This document shows, piece by piece, positions 54,359 to 64,000 of a DNA stretch of 64,000 nucleotides (positions within the stretch are counted from its first letter, which is position 1; each line of letters starts with the position of its first letter). The position numbers and the translations under genes were made by a program. The notes under the pieces are model-generated. The model made no database searches. It was not told where the DNA came from and saw nothing but the letters and a program-made list of their open reading frames with translations. The stretch lies in the NCBI GenBank assembly GCA_965221205.1, contig OZ244870.1, forward strand, positions 1,550,001-1,614,000, read 5' to 3'. The stretch comes from CBDFMG01 sp965221205 [NCBI: bacterium] (lineage in GTDB: Bacteria; SM23-31).

Positions 54359-55594
54359 TCAGGGGACATTTTTTGCAACTTTTATACTTTTTTCGGGAAA
54401 AAGAAGGTGCGAAATAATTGAATCGGAGACAAAGAGTCCTTCAGTTGTAAGGCTTATGGAATGGGAATTCAACCTCATAAACCGGGCAAGAGAGGCATCA
54501 TCTATGAGGTGCTCGATGGCGTAAAAAAGTGTGTCTGTGTTTTGAGTACCGAAGCGTTTTTGAAATTTAGTTCGGTTAAGTCCTTCCTTCATTCGCAGCC
54601 TGAGCATGATTTCTTCATTCATTTGCTGCAATTCGGTTAATTGTTCAGAGCCGGATGTCGGAAGTACACAGTTATTTATACTGTCGAAATAGACTTTATA
54701 ATTGCAGGTGTTCCATGACCGTTCGGGGTGATGGAATGAATGGGCAGACATACCAAATCCTTTGTACGAATGGCCGCTCCAGTACCGAGAGTTGTGTTGA
54801 GATTGATAACCGGGAAGAGCACAGTTAGAAACTTCATAATGTTCATAGCTGTATGAGTTTAATTTTTTAATAGCTGCGCGATATTTCTCTGTGGTAACTT
54901 CATCTTCGGGTAAAATGATCTTTCCCTGATCAACCAATTTCGTCATTTTTGTATCCCGTTCTAACATCAACGCGTAGAATGAAATATGTTCCGGCTCCAT
55001 TTCAAGAACACCCTCAAGTGTATCCATCCAGGAATTCATTGTCTGGCCGGGAATGCCGAACATGACATCGATACTGATATTGTTAAATCCGGTTTCACGA
55101 GCTGCTCTTACCGTTTCAAAACACTCATTGGTGCTGTGAATTCTTTCGAGTGAAGAAAGTTCCCCGGATTGAAGTGACTGGACACCAAGTGAAATGCGGT
55201 TGATCCCGGATTTTTTGTATATTTCCAGCTTTTCACGGAGAGCAGATTTCGGATTCATCTCTACGGTGATTTCAGTAGAATCGGCAATACTGCACGAGGA
55301 AGTAATTTGATTGACAATTCCGGTAATAGCCTCGGTGGGAACATATGAGGGAGTACCACCTCCAAAATAGATCGATTTTACAGTTATATCCTGTCCGACA
55401 GAAAACTTCAAAAAAATATCCAATTCCCGAGATAGATAAGAAAGATAGTTTTTGATTACTCCTGTGTCTGAAGATGCTGTCGTGAAAAAATCACAATAAT
55501 TGCAACGATGCTCACAATAAGGAATATGAAAATACATTGACCATTCATCAGAATTAATATCCCAGTTGTCTTGCATATTGCTACGATATGTCAT
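54359..55594 (-). CDS. hemW: HemW-like radical SAM protein (formerly HemN-like)
   Basis: 411 residues. Radical SAM motif CEHRCNYC in MYFHIPYCEHRCNYCDF, then IYFGGGTPSYVPTEAI, EMNPKSALREKLEIYKKSG, GINRISLGVQSLQSGEL, ISIDVMFGIPGQT, and the C-terminal HemN domain. The CxxxCxxCDF form (without the extra Cys of HemN) marks HemW, a heme chaperone, rather than coproporphyrinogen oxidase. Located upstream of the dcw promoter on the same strand. Confidence 0.88.
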   Translation of the reverse strand: MTYRSNMQDNWDINSDEWSMYFHIPYCEHRCNYCDFFTTASSDTGVIKNYLSYLSRELDIFLKFSVGQDITVKSIYFGGGTPSYVPTEAITGIVNQITSSCSIADSTEITVEMNPKSALREKLEIYKKSGINRISLGVQSLQSGELSSLERIHSTNECFETVRAARETGFNNISIDVMFGIPGQTMNSWMDTLEGVLEMEPEHISFYALMLERDTKMTKLVDQGKIILPEDEVTTEKYRAAIKKLNSYSYEHYEVSNCALPGYQSQHNSRYWSGHSYKGFGMSAHSFHHPERSWNTCNYKVYFDSINNCVLPTSGSEQLTELQQMNEEIMLRLRMKEGLNRTKFQKRFGTQNTDTLFYAIEHLIDDASLARFMRLNSHSISLTTEGLFVSDSIISHLLFPEKSIKVAKNVP

Positions 55595-55711
55595 ACATTA
55601 ATTGAATTACTTTATCTACGTGTTGACATTTTTCGATAATAGGTATATGTAAGCAACAAGGGACAGGCGAGCCTCTCCCTTGAGAATCGCTTGCATAATT
55701 GTCGGGACTTT

Positions 55712-56762
55712 TGTACTGTTTCGTGTCAAAACATACGGAGGTGCCGATGACAAGCGACACTCACATGTACAGTGACAGACTGCACATAATCAAGTATTAT
55801 CTAAATCATCGTATCAGCGTGACTTTATTATGCCGGCGGTTTAACCGTTCGCGAACGTGGTTTTATAAATGGCTCAACAGATACAAGCAGTACGGTCCGG
55901 ATGGGCTTCACACTATCGTTCGTCGTTCTCCGGCACAGCCGAACCAGACGCCATTGGACATTGAAATGCAGATACTTGCTTTCATAGAGGTCTTCCCCTC
56001 GTACGGTCAGGTACGTAGTGCAAATGAGATGAAACGTCTTGGCGTAGCCGCAGGCTCTTCAGCAATCTATAACGTACTGAGGAGACACAGGATAAATACC
56101 CGTAAGCTCCGTCTGGAATATATCAGGATCAAGCATGGACTGGTCAAGACTGCAACCGATCTTGAACGTGCACGGAATACAGCAAAAACACGATCACTCA
56201 CAACAGACTACCCTGGTCATATCGTCGGTATGGACGTTTTCTACGTCGGTACACTCAAAGGCGTTGGTCGCATATTCCAGGTAACTGCAATCTATGCCTG
56301 CTCTTCGTATGGTTGGGCAAAGCTTTATACCGATAAATCAGCGCTCTCTGCCTGTGACTTTATGATGCATGTGTTTAATCACTCTCAGAATATTCCATTA
56401 GAGACTGTGCTCACCGATAACGGTCTTGAGTTCACGACACATCATCCTTCCAAAAACCACAGCTTTGAGCGGTTGCTTTCCGAACTGGACATCAAACACC
56501 GGCTTACGAAGGTGCGGCATCCGTGGACCAATGGAGCATGCGAGCGGCTGAATCAGACCATACTCGAAGAATTCTACCAGATCACAGGACTCGAATCTAC
56601 CAAACAATCGATCAACTCAACGATGACTTACTGAAATACTTGAAAATATACAATTATCAAAGAACGCAGCAAAGAAAAAAACAAACGGTAAAGTACCGGC
56701 TGAACTCTATCTCTTGCATAAAAAATCAACCTGGACTGTAAACACCTTGACTAAGCAGTACA
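55712..56762 (+). mobile_element. IS481-type insertion sequence, about 1.05 kb
   Basis: Ends TGTACTGTTTCGT on the left and, inverted, TGTACTGCTTAGT on the right. These are imperfect inverted repeats that begin TGT, as is usual in this group. It contains one transposase gene with a frameshift near its 3' end. Two 3'-end relics of the same element lie at 7132 and 7948. It sits between hemW and the eIF-2B-like gene. Confidence 0.75.
55747..56742 (+). pseudogene. IS481-family transposase, frameshifted near the C-terminus
   Basis: The N-terminal helix-turn-helix region (HRISVTLLCRRFNRSRTWFY then KWLNRYKQYGPDGL) and the rve/DDE integrase core are present. The core has GHIVGMDVFYVGTLKGVGRI (first Asp), ETVLTDNGLEFTT (second Asp) and RHPWTNGACERLNQTILEEF (Glu). 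The first frame ends at 56634. The natural tail, RIYQTIDQLNDDLLKYLKIY and NYQRTQQ, continues in the next frame. One base change near 56580-56600 explains it. The relic at 7948 has the tail in one frame. GTG and ATG starts near 55738-55747 follow GGAGG. Confidence 0.85.
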
Positions 56763-56921
56763 CATTAATAATCGGAGAAAGTTATTATTTATTTTTAATA
56801 ACATGTTAAAAATAACGATTATCTTTCCTATCGACAAAGGAAAAGTGGAGCTCTATTCAATTGTATTATTAATTTGAGATGTAAACTTATGCATTACGGG
56901 CATCGGGTACAATAGACAGAT

Positions 56922-57824
56922 ATGAAGTACAAAACTCCGAGTCACATCGCACATGACCACTTTTCGGGTGCTACCGAACTGACCTCGGGAAGTCTCAGAA
57001 CAGCAGCCGCATATCTCAAAAAATCAGATACACAGGATAGAGCAATTCTGATCCGTGACTACCATACTTTATGGAAAGATATAATCGATGCACAACCGTT
57101 TATGGCTTCATTACGAACTACATATCAACGGACTTGTAGAGCTATCGAACAATTGGATTTCAAAAATTATGAAACAGAAGCAATTCGAGAACAGCTTTTG
57201 AAAATCATCACCCGTGAAGACAGAAAAGTTCGACGAAATCTAACCTGTCTTGGAGAGAAAGCATCCGGCATTATTAACCCCAATATGAAAATCGTGACCT
57301 ACAGTAGAAGCAGTTCTGTAGAAAAGCTTTTCCTTACAGCACGAAATCTGAACATACCGTTTTCGGTAATACTTTCTGAAGCACGTCCAAACAAAGAAGG
57401 AATCCGATTTGCAAAAGCACTGGCACGCAAAAAGGTACCGGTTACGCTGGTGATCGATGTGCACTTGTACCATTACCTCGCAGTTGCACAGTGTCTCATT
57501 CTTGGTGCTGACTGGATCAGTGAGACACAGTTCACTAATAAAATCGGATCAGCACTTCTCGTCGATCTTGCATTGAAGCAGAATATTCTGGTCTATGTTG
57601 TTGCCACGACCGACAAGATTTTTGCTCAGAAATTTTACCCACTTACTGTTGATGAACAGCCACCCGGTGAAATTCTTTCAGCGAAATTAGATCATATAAG
57701 AATTAAAAACAGATATTTTGAAGCAATACCCTTCTCAGAAGAAATTCGGGTTGTTACCGAACGGAGAATATTACGTCACTCTGATATCACTTCATTTCTT
57801 AATGCGAAATCTTCTCAGAAGTAG
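56922..57824 (+). CDS. eIF-2B alpha/beta/delta-family protein (ribose-1,5-bisphosphate isomerase or MtnA-like relative)
   Basis: 300 residues. Helical N-terminal half, then the Rossmann-like half with VTYSRSSSVEKLFLTA, VILSEARPNKEGIRFAKAL, GADWISETQFTNKIGSALL and YVVATTDKIFA. The SEARP-x-x-EG and GAD-x-x-x-xxx-NK-x-G motifs place it in the IF-2B superfamily of sugar-phosphate isomerases. Archaeal members act on ribose 1,5-bisphosphate; the bacterial substrate is open. No partner genes nearby. Confidence 0.8.
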   Translation: MKYKTPSHIAHDHFSGATELTSGSLRTAAAYLKKSDTQDRAILIRDYHTLWKDIIDAQPFMASLRTTYQRTCRAIEQLDFKNYETEAIREQLLKIITREDRKVRRNLTCLGEKASGIINPNMKIVTYSRSSSVEKLFLTARNLNIPFSVILSEARPNKEGIRFAKALARKKVPVTLVIDVHLYHYLAVAQCLILGADWISETQFTNKIGSALLVDLALKQNILVYVVATTDKIFAQKFYPLTVDEQPPGEILSAKLDHIRIKNRYFEAIPFSEEIRVVTERRILRHSDITSFLNAKSSQK

Positions 57825-57939
57825 AACCGATAATGTATTGTGCAAGCCATTCAATATAAAAAAAGAACAGGCTGTTGCAGCCCATCATTTATATAATAGT
57901 ACTCAATCATTGTTTGATACAATAAAATAAAAATCTCAT

Positions 57940-59094
57940 TTAAGGATTATATGAAATACGGTAAATAACACCCGCAAAATCATCAGAAACAAGCAGTGAA
58001 CCGTCGGGCATTACCCGAACATCGACCGGTCGCCCGAATCGTTTCCGACCATCATTGAGCAGCCAGCCTTCAACGAACGGCTCATAATTTACCACATTAT
58101 TATTTTCAATTGCAGCAAATGAAACTCTGTAACCGTTATAATCAACTGCAAGACTTCTATTCCATGATCCGTGCTCTGCAATGAAGATACCGTTCCTGTA
58201 TTTTTCCGGGAACATATCTCCTGTGTAGAACCGCATGCCGATAGCTGCGGAATGTGCGGGGATTTCCACCTTTGTCGGCTGAAACTCACTTATGTCCCGT
58301 TTATGTCCGAATTCGGGGTCAACGATGTCCTTCCCAAAAAAATAAGGGAATCCGAAATGAAGTCCTTGGTTTGGCGCATGGTTCAGTTCTTCTGGTGGAA
58401 TTTCGTCACCGAGTTCATCTCTTCCATTATCGGTAAACCAGAGATCGTCGGTACGGGGATCCCAGTCCATTCCAACCGACTGCCGTACACCGTGAACAAA
58501 TACTTCCAGATTGCTTCCGTCTCTATCCATTCTTAAAATTGAGGCAAAAAGATCTTCCGGTTCGCAGACATTGCATGGGGCGCCGTTGTTAAAATAGAGT
58601 TTATTATCGGGGCCGAGTCTGAGGTATTTCCAGCCGTGGTGCCGGTGGTTAGGAAACTCCTGATTCAGAACAACGGGAGTAGGGGGATCGTCCAATCTGC
58701 TTTCAATATTATCATATCGAATGATACGGTGCCGCTCCGCGACATAAAGATTGCCCTCAATAAATTCAACTCCGTTTGGGCTGGTTAGTCCATCGGCAAT
58801 AGTAATCACTTCATCAGCTTTAAAATCTTTATCTCTGTCGACAATAGCGTAGAGTCTGTCCCGGCGGGAGCCGACATAGAGCACACCGTTAGGACTCAAT
58901 GCCATGGAACGTGCACCGCGGACACTCTCGGCATAGATGTCAATCTGAAACCCATCGGGCAGTGTAAGCCGATCAAGCTGCATACCCGGCCGTCCGCTGA
59001 ACGGATTAAAGACCTGTGCATGTGCGGTTAATGAAAATGTAAGAAGTAATATCGGCAGTGCACATAAAAGTAATCTATATACTGATTTGTTCAT
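57940..59094 (-). CDS. Exported PQQ-type sorbosone dehydrogenase-like beta-propeller protein
   Basis: 384 residues with a signal peptide (about 27 residues, ending LTAHAQ). Propeller strands with LTLPDGFQIDIYAESVRGAR, NGVLYVGSRRDRLYAIVDRD, NGVEFIEGNLYVAERHRIIR and FPNHRHHGWKYLRLGPDNKL. A further stretch is GSWNRSLAVDYNGYRVSFAA. This matches the soluble glucose/sorbosone dehydrogenase family. It has CNVCEPEDLFASILR, an insert with two cysteines. Likely periplasmic; substrate unknown. Confidence 0.85.
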   Translation of the reverse strand: MNKSVYRLLLCALPILLLTFSLTAHAQVFNPFSGRPGMQLDRLTLPDGFQIDIYAESVRGARSMALSPNGVLYVGSRRDRLYAIVDRDKDFKADEVITIADGLTSPNGVEFIEGNLYVAERHRIIRYDNIESRLDDPPTPVVLNQEFPNHRHHGWKYLRLGPDNKLYFNNGAPCNVCEPEDLFASILRMDRDGSNLEVFVHGVRQSVGMDWDPRTDDLWFTDNGRDELGDEIPPEELNHAPNQGLHFGFPYFFGKDIVDPEFGHKRDISEFQPTKVEIPAHSAAIGMRFYTGDMFPEKYRNGIFIAEHGSWNRSLAVDYNGYRVSFAAIENNNVVNYEPFVEGWLLNDGRKRFGRPVDVRVMPDGSLLVSDDFAGVIYRISYNP

Positions 59095-59158
59095 ATATCC
59101 TCCGGTTAAGAAAATAGTACCACGTGTACCAATATAATAATTTCATAAAGTCATTCAA

Positions 59159-62100
59159 TTATTTCTCCAGCGCATCGATGTTGATCGGCGCAACATTTTC
59201 TCGTTGTGCACATTTGTTAAGCTCCGGAATATCGTCCGATATAACAGCAGTGTATTGCTCAATATACCTGTCAAGTTCAGCAGCCAGAATGTGAAAAACT
59301 TCGTACGATTGTTTTGTAGGAGCGTAGTACGAAGCTGAAACAGTATTTGTCAGGGCAGCAAGTTTGTTATTGGCCTTTATTGGAAAGTTCAACGGATCCT
59401 GTCCACTTTTAGATTTGACTTGCAGTATGTTTACCTCGATCCCGCTTAATGTATTAAAAATATTATCAATTCTATTCCTGAGACTTCGGCTGTCGGCCTT
59501 TTCTTTCATTTCATTCAGTGCTTCAATGATACCACGCAGCTGATTAACGGAGCTATGTGCGAGTGTGACTTTGTCGCGTATCTGTATTAGAAGATCAAAC
59601 TGCCGCTGAAGCTGCTGGGGTGTTGAGTCCATTCTCGGGTCAATTGAAATTTTGAATGTAACCTCTTCATTCGTTCTCCGAGTGTTCAGACGAGCCATGT
59701 ATTGTCCTGGGACTGCTACTGGCCCCCGTGTTGTTGCTGCCCACATCGGATGTTCGGGCACTGTATCGGCATCTGCATACCGCAGGTCCCATTCAAAACT
59801 GTTCCAGCCGAGAGAATCGGGAAGACTTACTCCGTCCTGATCGCTTTCTATTGTTCTTATAATGTCTCCGTCTTCTTCAAGAATTTCAAGCGAGATAGCA
59901 TCACGAGGTTTCGAATCAAGATAATAGTGAAACGTAAGATTGTTTTCTCCTCGTCCAGCCCAGCGGATAGTATCATCAGGTTTCAAAAGGATTCCGTTTT
60001 GCACGTCATTATCTTTGAGCTGATGAATTACCGTGAGATCGTCAAGAACCCAGAATGATCGCCCATGTGTCCCCGCAACTAGGTCGTTCCGTTTCACAGA
60101 AAGATCGTGCACCGGGACAACAGAAAGATTTAGTTGAAGACTCGTCCAGTTTGCACCACTGTCAATTGAATAATAAATGCCAGATTCGGTTCCCGCATAG
60201 AGCACGCCATATTTATTGGGATCTTCTCTGATGACCCTGAGAAAATCGTTTCCCCGGAATCCGTTATTAATTTCAGTCCACGTTTCCCCGAAATCGGTTG
60301 TCTTATACGCGTATATCTCATAATCATCAAGTTCATGCCTGTCAACGGCGATATAGGCGGTTCCGATGTCGAAGGCCGAGGCTTCAACGCTCGAAATCAG
60401 ACTCCATTCTGGCATTTGGGACGGCGTTATTTCAGTCCATGTTTCTCCTCCATTGAGGGTAAGTTGCACAAGCCCGTCATCGGTCCCTACCCAGATTACC
60501 CCTTCTCGCATCGGCGATTCAGAAAGAGCAAAAATAGTATTGTAATATTCGACACTTGTGTTGTCGTGTGTGATCGGTCCACCGGATGGTCCCTGTTTGC
60601 CCTTGTTATTCCGTGTCAAATCAGGGCTGATAATGTTCCAGCTTTCACCTTCATCGGTTGACATGAACAGCACATTACCGGCATGATATAGTTTTGTCGG
60701 ATCGTGTTTCGATACATGGATTGGCGCCGTCCATTGAATCCGGTATTTGAGATCTGCTGCGCCCCATCCCATAGGATTATCCGGCCAAGGGTGAATATTT
60801 CGAGTTGTTTTGGTTTTATGGTCATAACGTGTAATCAGACCGCCGTAACTACCTGCAAACACGATGTCGGAATCCAATGGATGTGGGGCAATATGACCGC
60901 TTTCACCACCGCCGACAGAGTGCCAGTTAAAATCACTGAGGGTACTTGCGCTCGAAATCTTGATTGTGCTGTTATCCTGCTGAGCGCCATAAACGTTATA
61001 AGGATAATCGTCATCGGTTAATACATGATAAAACTGAGCGGTTGGATACTGTTGACCAGTCCATGTCTTGCCCCCGTCAGTAGAAACATTTGCACCACCA
61101 TCGTTGCCGTTGATCATCCTGTTGCTGTCATTCGGATCGATCCAGAGTGCATGTACATCACCATGAGGCGGCCTGTGCATCGTAAATGTCTCACCGCCGT
61201 CTTCCGATTTCAGAATTCTTGTGTTTAGAACATAGACTATATCTTTGTTGAGAGGATCGGCCGTTACATGCGTATAATACCAGGCACGCTGCCGTTTATC
61301 CCGATCATTATTGGTTAATAACCAGGTTTCACCGCCGTCATCGGACCGGTACATACCGCCGACTTCCGATTCGACCATTGCATAAATGCGGTCGGGTTCG
61401 GACTGCGAAATCGATATGCCGATTTTGCCGAGCAGGCCGCCGGGGAATCCGCCGCCGGTCACTTTTGTCCAGGTTTCACCGCCGTCAACAGTCTTATAAA
61501 GTCCGGAACCTAGCCCGCCCGAAGACATCGTGTATGAATTTCTGAACGTTTCATAGAGTGATGCAAACATGATATCCGGGTTACTGAAATTGATGTCGAT
61601 GTCGATTGCGCCGGTCCGATTATTTGTACCGGGCAGGACATTTCTCCACGTTTTGCCACCGTCGGTTGTTTTAAAGAGACCGTGTTCACCGCGGTCGCCG
61701 TCAGATGGAGCATAAACATGTCCCAATGCAGCAACAAAAACTATATCCGGATTTTCAGGGTGAATCATCAATCTCCCAATATGGCGGCTTTCAGACAGTC
61801 CGATATGTTCCCAGGTAGTACCACTATCAACCGATTTATATACACCGTCGCCGTGACTGACATTTCCTCTAATGCATCCTTCTCCAGTTCCGACATAGAC
61901 AATGTTTGAATCGGATTGAGCAATATCTATATCCCCGATCGATCCGACTTTTATTGATTTTCCAATCGATTTCCACGTTTTTCCGGCATCGGTTGTCTTC
62001 CACACACCGCCGCCAGTAGTACCCATGAAATAGAGGTTTTCATTCGTTACCGACCCTGTAACACCAAGCACTCTGCCGCCCCGCGCCGGCCCTATATTAC

Positions 62101-62260
62101 GCCACTCCATCAATTCGGACAGGTGATCGGAATCTATCGCATCATTCTCTGTCTCTGTCCTTGTCTGAGCAAAACTCTCACTTCCAAAGTTGCTGTCAAT
62201 GATCGAGGTCGCCGTAAAAAGAAGAACGGTGAAAAAAACAGTGGTTGCAATACGATTCAT
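59159..62260 (-). CDS. Large exported sortilin/BNR-repeat beta-propeller protein (VPS10-like)
   Basis: 1033 residues with a signal peptide (about 32 residues). Many repeats of the Asp-box/BNR type: TTDAGKTWKSIG, SVDSGTTWEHIG, TTDGGKTWRNVLPG, TVDGGETWTKVTGG, SDDGGETWLL, STDEGESWNIIS, TTDFGETWTEIN, SIDSGANWTSLQ. They form one or two large propellers up to about residue 730, followed by a beta-rich domain and a helical C-terminal region (LQRQFDLLIQIRDKVTLAHS). Related proteins are exported by many FCB and Gemmatimonadota bacteria; enzymatic activity is not known. Confidence 0.85.
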   Translation of the reverse strand: MNRIATTVFFTVLLFTATSIIDSNFGSESFAQTRTETENDAIDSDHLSELMEWRNIGPARGGRVLGVTGSVTNENLYFMGTTGGGVWKTTDAGKTWKSIGKSIKVGSIGDIDIAQSDSNIVYVGTGEGCIRGNVSHGDGVYKSVDSGTTWEHIGLSESRHIGRLMIHPENPDIVFVAALGHVYAPSDGDRGEHGLFKTTDGGKTWRNVLPGTNNRTGAIDIDINFSNPDIMFASLYETFRNSYTMSSGGLGSGLYKTVDGGETWTKVTGGGFPGGLLGKIGISISQSEPDRIYAMVESEVGGMYRSDDGGETWLLTNNDRDKRQRAWYYTHVTADPLNKDIVYVLNTRILKSEDGGETFTMHRPPHGDVHALWIDPNDSNRMINGNDGGANVSTDGGKTWTGQQYPTAQFYHVLTDDDYPYNVYGAQQDNSTIKISSASTLSDFNWHSVGGGESGHIAPHPLDSDIVFAGSYGGLITRYDHKTKTTRNIHPWPDNPMGWGAADLKYRIQWTAPIHVSKHDPTKLYHAGNVLFMSTDEGESWNIISPDLTRNNKGKQGPSGGPITHDNTSVEYYNTIFALSESPMREGVIWVGTDDGLVQLTLNGGETWTEITPSQMPEWSLISSVEASAFDIGTAYIAVDRHELDDYEIYAYKTTDFGETWTEINNGFRGNDFLRVIREDPNKYGVLYAGTESGIYYSIDSGANWTSLQLNLSVVPVHDLSVKRNDLVAGTHGRSFWVLDDLTVIHQLKDNDVQNGILLKPDDTIRWAGRGENNLTFHYYLDSKPRDAISLEILEEDGDIIRTIESDQDGVSLPDSLGWNSFEWDLRYADADTVPEHPMWAATTRGPVAVPGQYMARLNTRRTNEEVTFKISIDPRMDSTPQQLQRQFDLLIQIRDKVTLAHSSVNQLRGIIEALNEMKEKADSRSLRNRIDNIFNTLSGIEVNILQVKSKSGQDPLNFPIKANNKLAALTNTVSASYYAPTKQSYEVFHILAAELDRYIEQYTAVISDDIPELNKCAQRENVAPINIDALEK

Positions 62261-62414
62261 AATGAGTCTCCTGTGACATTAAAGGCTGACAAAATAAAAA
62301 TGTACAAGAAGGATTAATGAAGTAAAATTGTTCCGCTGTTGATGTAATAGAGAAGCGTTGAGTTTTCAAATCATAGTAAGATTGATTTGGTATAATCCTA
62401 ATGAATGTGAAGCA

Positions 62415-63995
62415 CTAATCTTCGCTCCGCATTTCTTTGATGAATCTGCGAATTCCTTCAAAAATACCTTCAGCGATGCGGTGCTTCACCGTCAGTGATT
62501 GGAGGTCGCGTCGGTTCTGATCATTTGTGATGAATCCGGCCTCGACCAGGACATTCGGCATCGAGACTCCCCAGAGAACAACGAATCCGGCCTGCTTTAC
62601 ACCCTTGTTGGTCCAATTTACTTTCCTTCCGATGCCATTTGAAATAAACGTTGCAAGCTGTTCACTTTCTTTTGCAAATGCATTTTGGGTCATTGATAGG
62701 ATCATCATTTCTTCTTCAGTGAATGCATGGTTGGGATCACTGCTTTCATAAAGATCGATGACGTTGTTTTCCCGCTGTACAACTTCAAGAACGTCAAGTG
62801 CATCCTGATTCTTCTCGGGATGCAGGAAATAAGTCTCAAAACCATGAACAGATTTGCTTTTATTTGCGTTTATATGAATGCTGATAAACAATTTTCCGCT
62901 GGAATTGTTTGCAATTTCCGATCGTTTCTTGAGCGAAACAAACTCATCTGATGTTCTCGTATAGACAATATTCTCAACAAGATTACTTTTTCGTATCAGA
63001 TTACCGAGAAATCGTGCAATATCGAGAACGATATCCTTTTCGTAGAGGCCGCTATCATTTATTGTCCCCGGATCCTTGCCACCATGTCCCGGATCGATAA
63101 CAATAGTATTAACACTCCAAGCTTCACGTTCTTTTGCAACAATATTTTCAATATTTGTATTGACAAATTCATCGAGTTCAGCAGTGTAGTCATCAATTGA
63201 TATGTCGGAAGCTCTTCTTAATAGGCTGATTAATACTTCGTTATTCTGAGGATTTTGCGTAACATTGATGTCATCGACATATCTCGACAGTCTGAAGGTG
63301 ATGGAGGCAATTTCAGGATGCTGCACAGCAGTATTACGCAGTACAAGTCCCCTGGTTTCCGTATCGGTCATGACTAGGGTGTCGAGTTTTCCGGTATAAA
63401 ATTCGACCGTTAAGTTGTGCTTGTTCTCATCGAACCAATAATTCAGGTTTTCGTTGAATTGCTTTCTCGTTCCGATATGGACAAGAGAACCGTTTGCTTT
63501 TTCTTCAACATATAAGTCGGTAATATTTATAACATCACTGTATCCAATTTCAAGAAGCCGTAAATCCGGGCTATAGGTATACGATCCTGGTAACTGCCGG
63601 TCGAGAAGGGTTATAAATTCACGAACAGGTACAAAGATTTCAGAGCGGAATTCCCTCACCTCAAGAGGCATTTGAAAAAGTTGATTACCGACATAAACAA
63701 AAGGATTGCCTACAGCAACAGTAACGTTGACACCTTCGACGGTCAGCATTACTTTTTTCATTTGCTCATCCTTCCGTAGCGAAATATCGAAAAGAGAAGC
63801 CAATTGTTCAAGTGGTACAAATGTATCACCACTGTAGCTGCCTATTCCGGGAATACCCCTGACATATCCCTCACGGGCGGGATTGGTACGCATGATCGAT
63901 TTTATTGTCTGCTGAGCTACTACAGGAGTTATTTGATAATAAAAGAGACTCACCAGTCCTAAGACGAGATATAGACATGTATTTTTATTATGCAA
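62415..63995 (-). CDS. N-acetylmuramoyl-L-alanine amidase with N-terminal stalk-like domains
   Basis: About 526 residues. An N-terminal signal-like segment, an amidase-associated copper-amine-oxidase-N-like/AMIN region with FVPLEQLASLFDISLR and EIFVPVREFITLLDRQ, then a C-terminal Amidase_3 domain. That domain has VIDPGHGGKDPGTIND (first zinc His), YEKDIVLDIARFLG, FISIHINANKSKSVHGFETY and NVLVEAGFITNDQNRRDL (catalytic Glu). It cleaves the amide bond between MurNAc and peptide in the periplasm. The start is at the window edge (a TTG at 63995), so a few residues may be missing. Confidence 0.9.
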   Translation of the reverse strand: MHNKNTCLYLVLGLVSLFYYQITPVVAQQTIKSIMRTNPAREGYVRGIPGIGSYSGDTFVPLEQLASLFDISLRKDEQMKKVMLTVEGVNVTVAVGNPFVYVGNQLFQMPLEVREFRSEIFVPVREFITLLDRQLPGSYTYSPDLRLLEIGYSDVINITDLYVEEKANGSLVHIGTRKQFNENLNYWFDENKHNLTVEFYTGKLDTLVMTDTETRGLVLRNTAVQHPEIASITFRLSRYVDDINVTQNPQNNEVLISLLRRASDISIDDYTAELDEFVNTNIENIVAKEREAWSVNTIVIDPGHGGKDPGTINDSGLYEKDIVLDIARFLGNLIRKSNLVENIVYTRTSDEFVSLKKRSEIANNSSGKLFISIHINANKSKSVHGFETYFLHPEKNQDALDVLEVVQRENNVIDLYESSDPNHAFTEEEMMILSMTQNAFAKESEQLATFISNGIGRKVNWTNKGVKQAGFVVLWGVSMPNVLVEAGFITNDQNRRDLQSLTVKHRIAEGIFEGIRRFIKEMRSED

Positions 63996-64000
63996 AAAAT

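Noticed and set aside
54359-55594. Coproporphyrinogen III oxidase (HemN)
   Set aside because: The CxxxCxxCDF motif without the additional HemN cysteine fits HemW better.
1-64000. tRNA, rRNA or CRISPR arrays
   Set aside because: No T-loop/acceptor patterns, rRNA words or regularly spaced direct repeats were noticed on reading; a covariance-model scan was not possible here.

Overview
The window is a bacterial chromosome segment of mostly moderate-to-low GC. It comes from an uncultivated-looking Gram-negative of the FCB type (Bacteroidota, Ignavibacteriota, Marinimicrobia, Calditrichota and relatives). Supporting signs are the FtsI with a C-terminal PASTA domain, the SufU-type SUF operon with a BrxA bacilliredoxin, a YpdA-like flavoprotein, lipoproteins and outer-membrane features, and a large sortilin-like BNR-repeat exoprotein. 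The exact phylum cannot be fixed from the sequence alone.

Layout. (1) 1-8.1 kb: a cell-surface polysaccharide/lipid region with a YfhO-like C-terminus, three SAM methyltransferases, a GT4 glycosyltransferase, a Wzx-like flippase and a CDP-alcohol phosphatidyltransferase. Several genes are broken by single frameshifts, one at a G10 tract. Two 3'-end relics of an IS481 element bracket one methyltransferase. (2) 8.2-15.5 kb: exported and redox genes (YpdA-like reductase, a secreted family of unknown function, an M20 peptidase, a lipoprotein, an AmrS-type radical SAM enzyme, DoxX). (3) 15.9-20.8 kb: a DUF885-type lipoprotein gene split by about 3.1 kb of foreign, largely GC-rich DNA. The insert carries a beta-barrel end, a decayed type ISP restriction-modification gene, an IS630-derived mini-element and a small membrane-protein gene. 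(4) 20.8-29.6 kb: an intact minus-strand Fe-S assembly operon (Rrf2 regulator, BrxA, SufC, SufB, SufD, Rieske protein, SufS, SufU, DUF59, Mrp, DUF971). (5) 29.8-36.7 kb: an IS1595 relic, AcpS, a hydrolase, a broken hybrid kinase, and a mostly decayed nuclease/restriction-like cluster. (6) 37-39 kb: M28 peptidase and PlsC. (7) 39.2-54.1 kb: the division and cell-wall (dcw) operon on the minus strand, running from a small zinc-binding-like ORF and mraZ to ftsZ. It lacks mraY and murG at their usual places. (8) 54.3-64 kb: HemW-like protein, an IS481 copy, an eIF-2B-like protein, a sorbosone-dehydrogenase-like protein, a sortilin-like protein and a cell-wall amidase.

The two long housekeeping operons are completely open and closely spaced. 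Almost all frameshifts, internal deletions and IS debris fall in the accessory stretches between them. The best regulatory signals are a consensus promoter followed by ten-base-period MraZ boxes in front of the dcw operon, and a promoter overlapped by repeated AAGTAT boxes in front of the Rrf2 gene.
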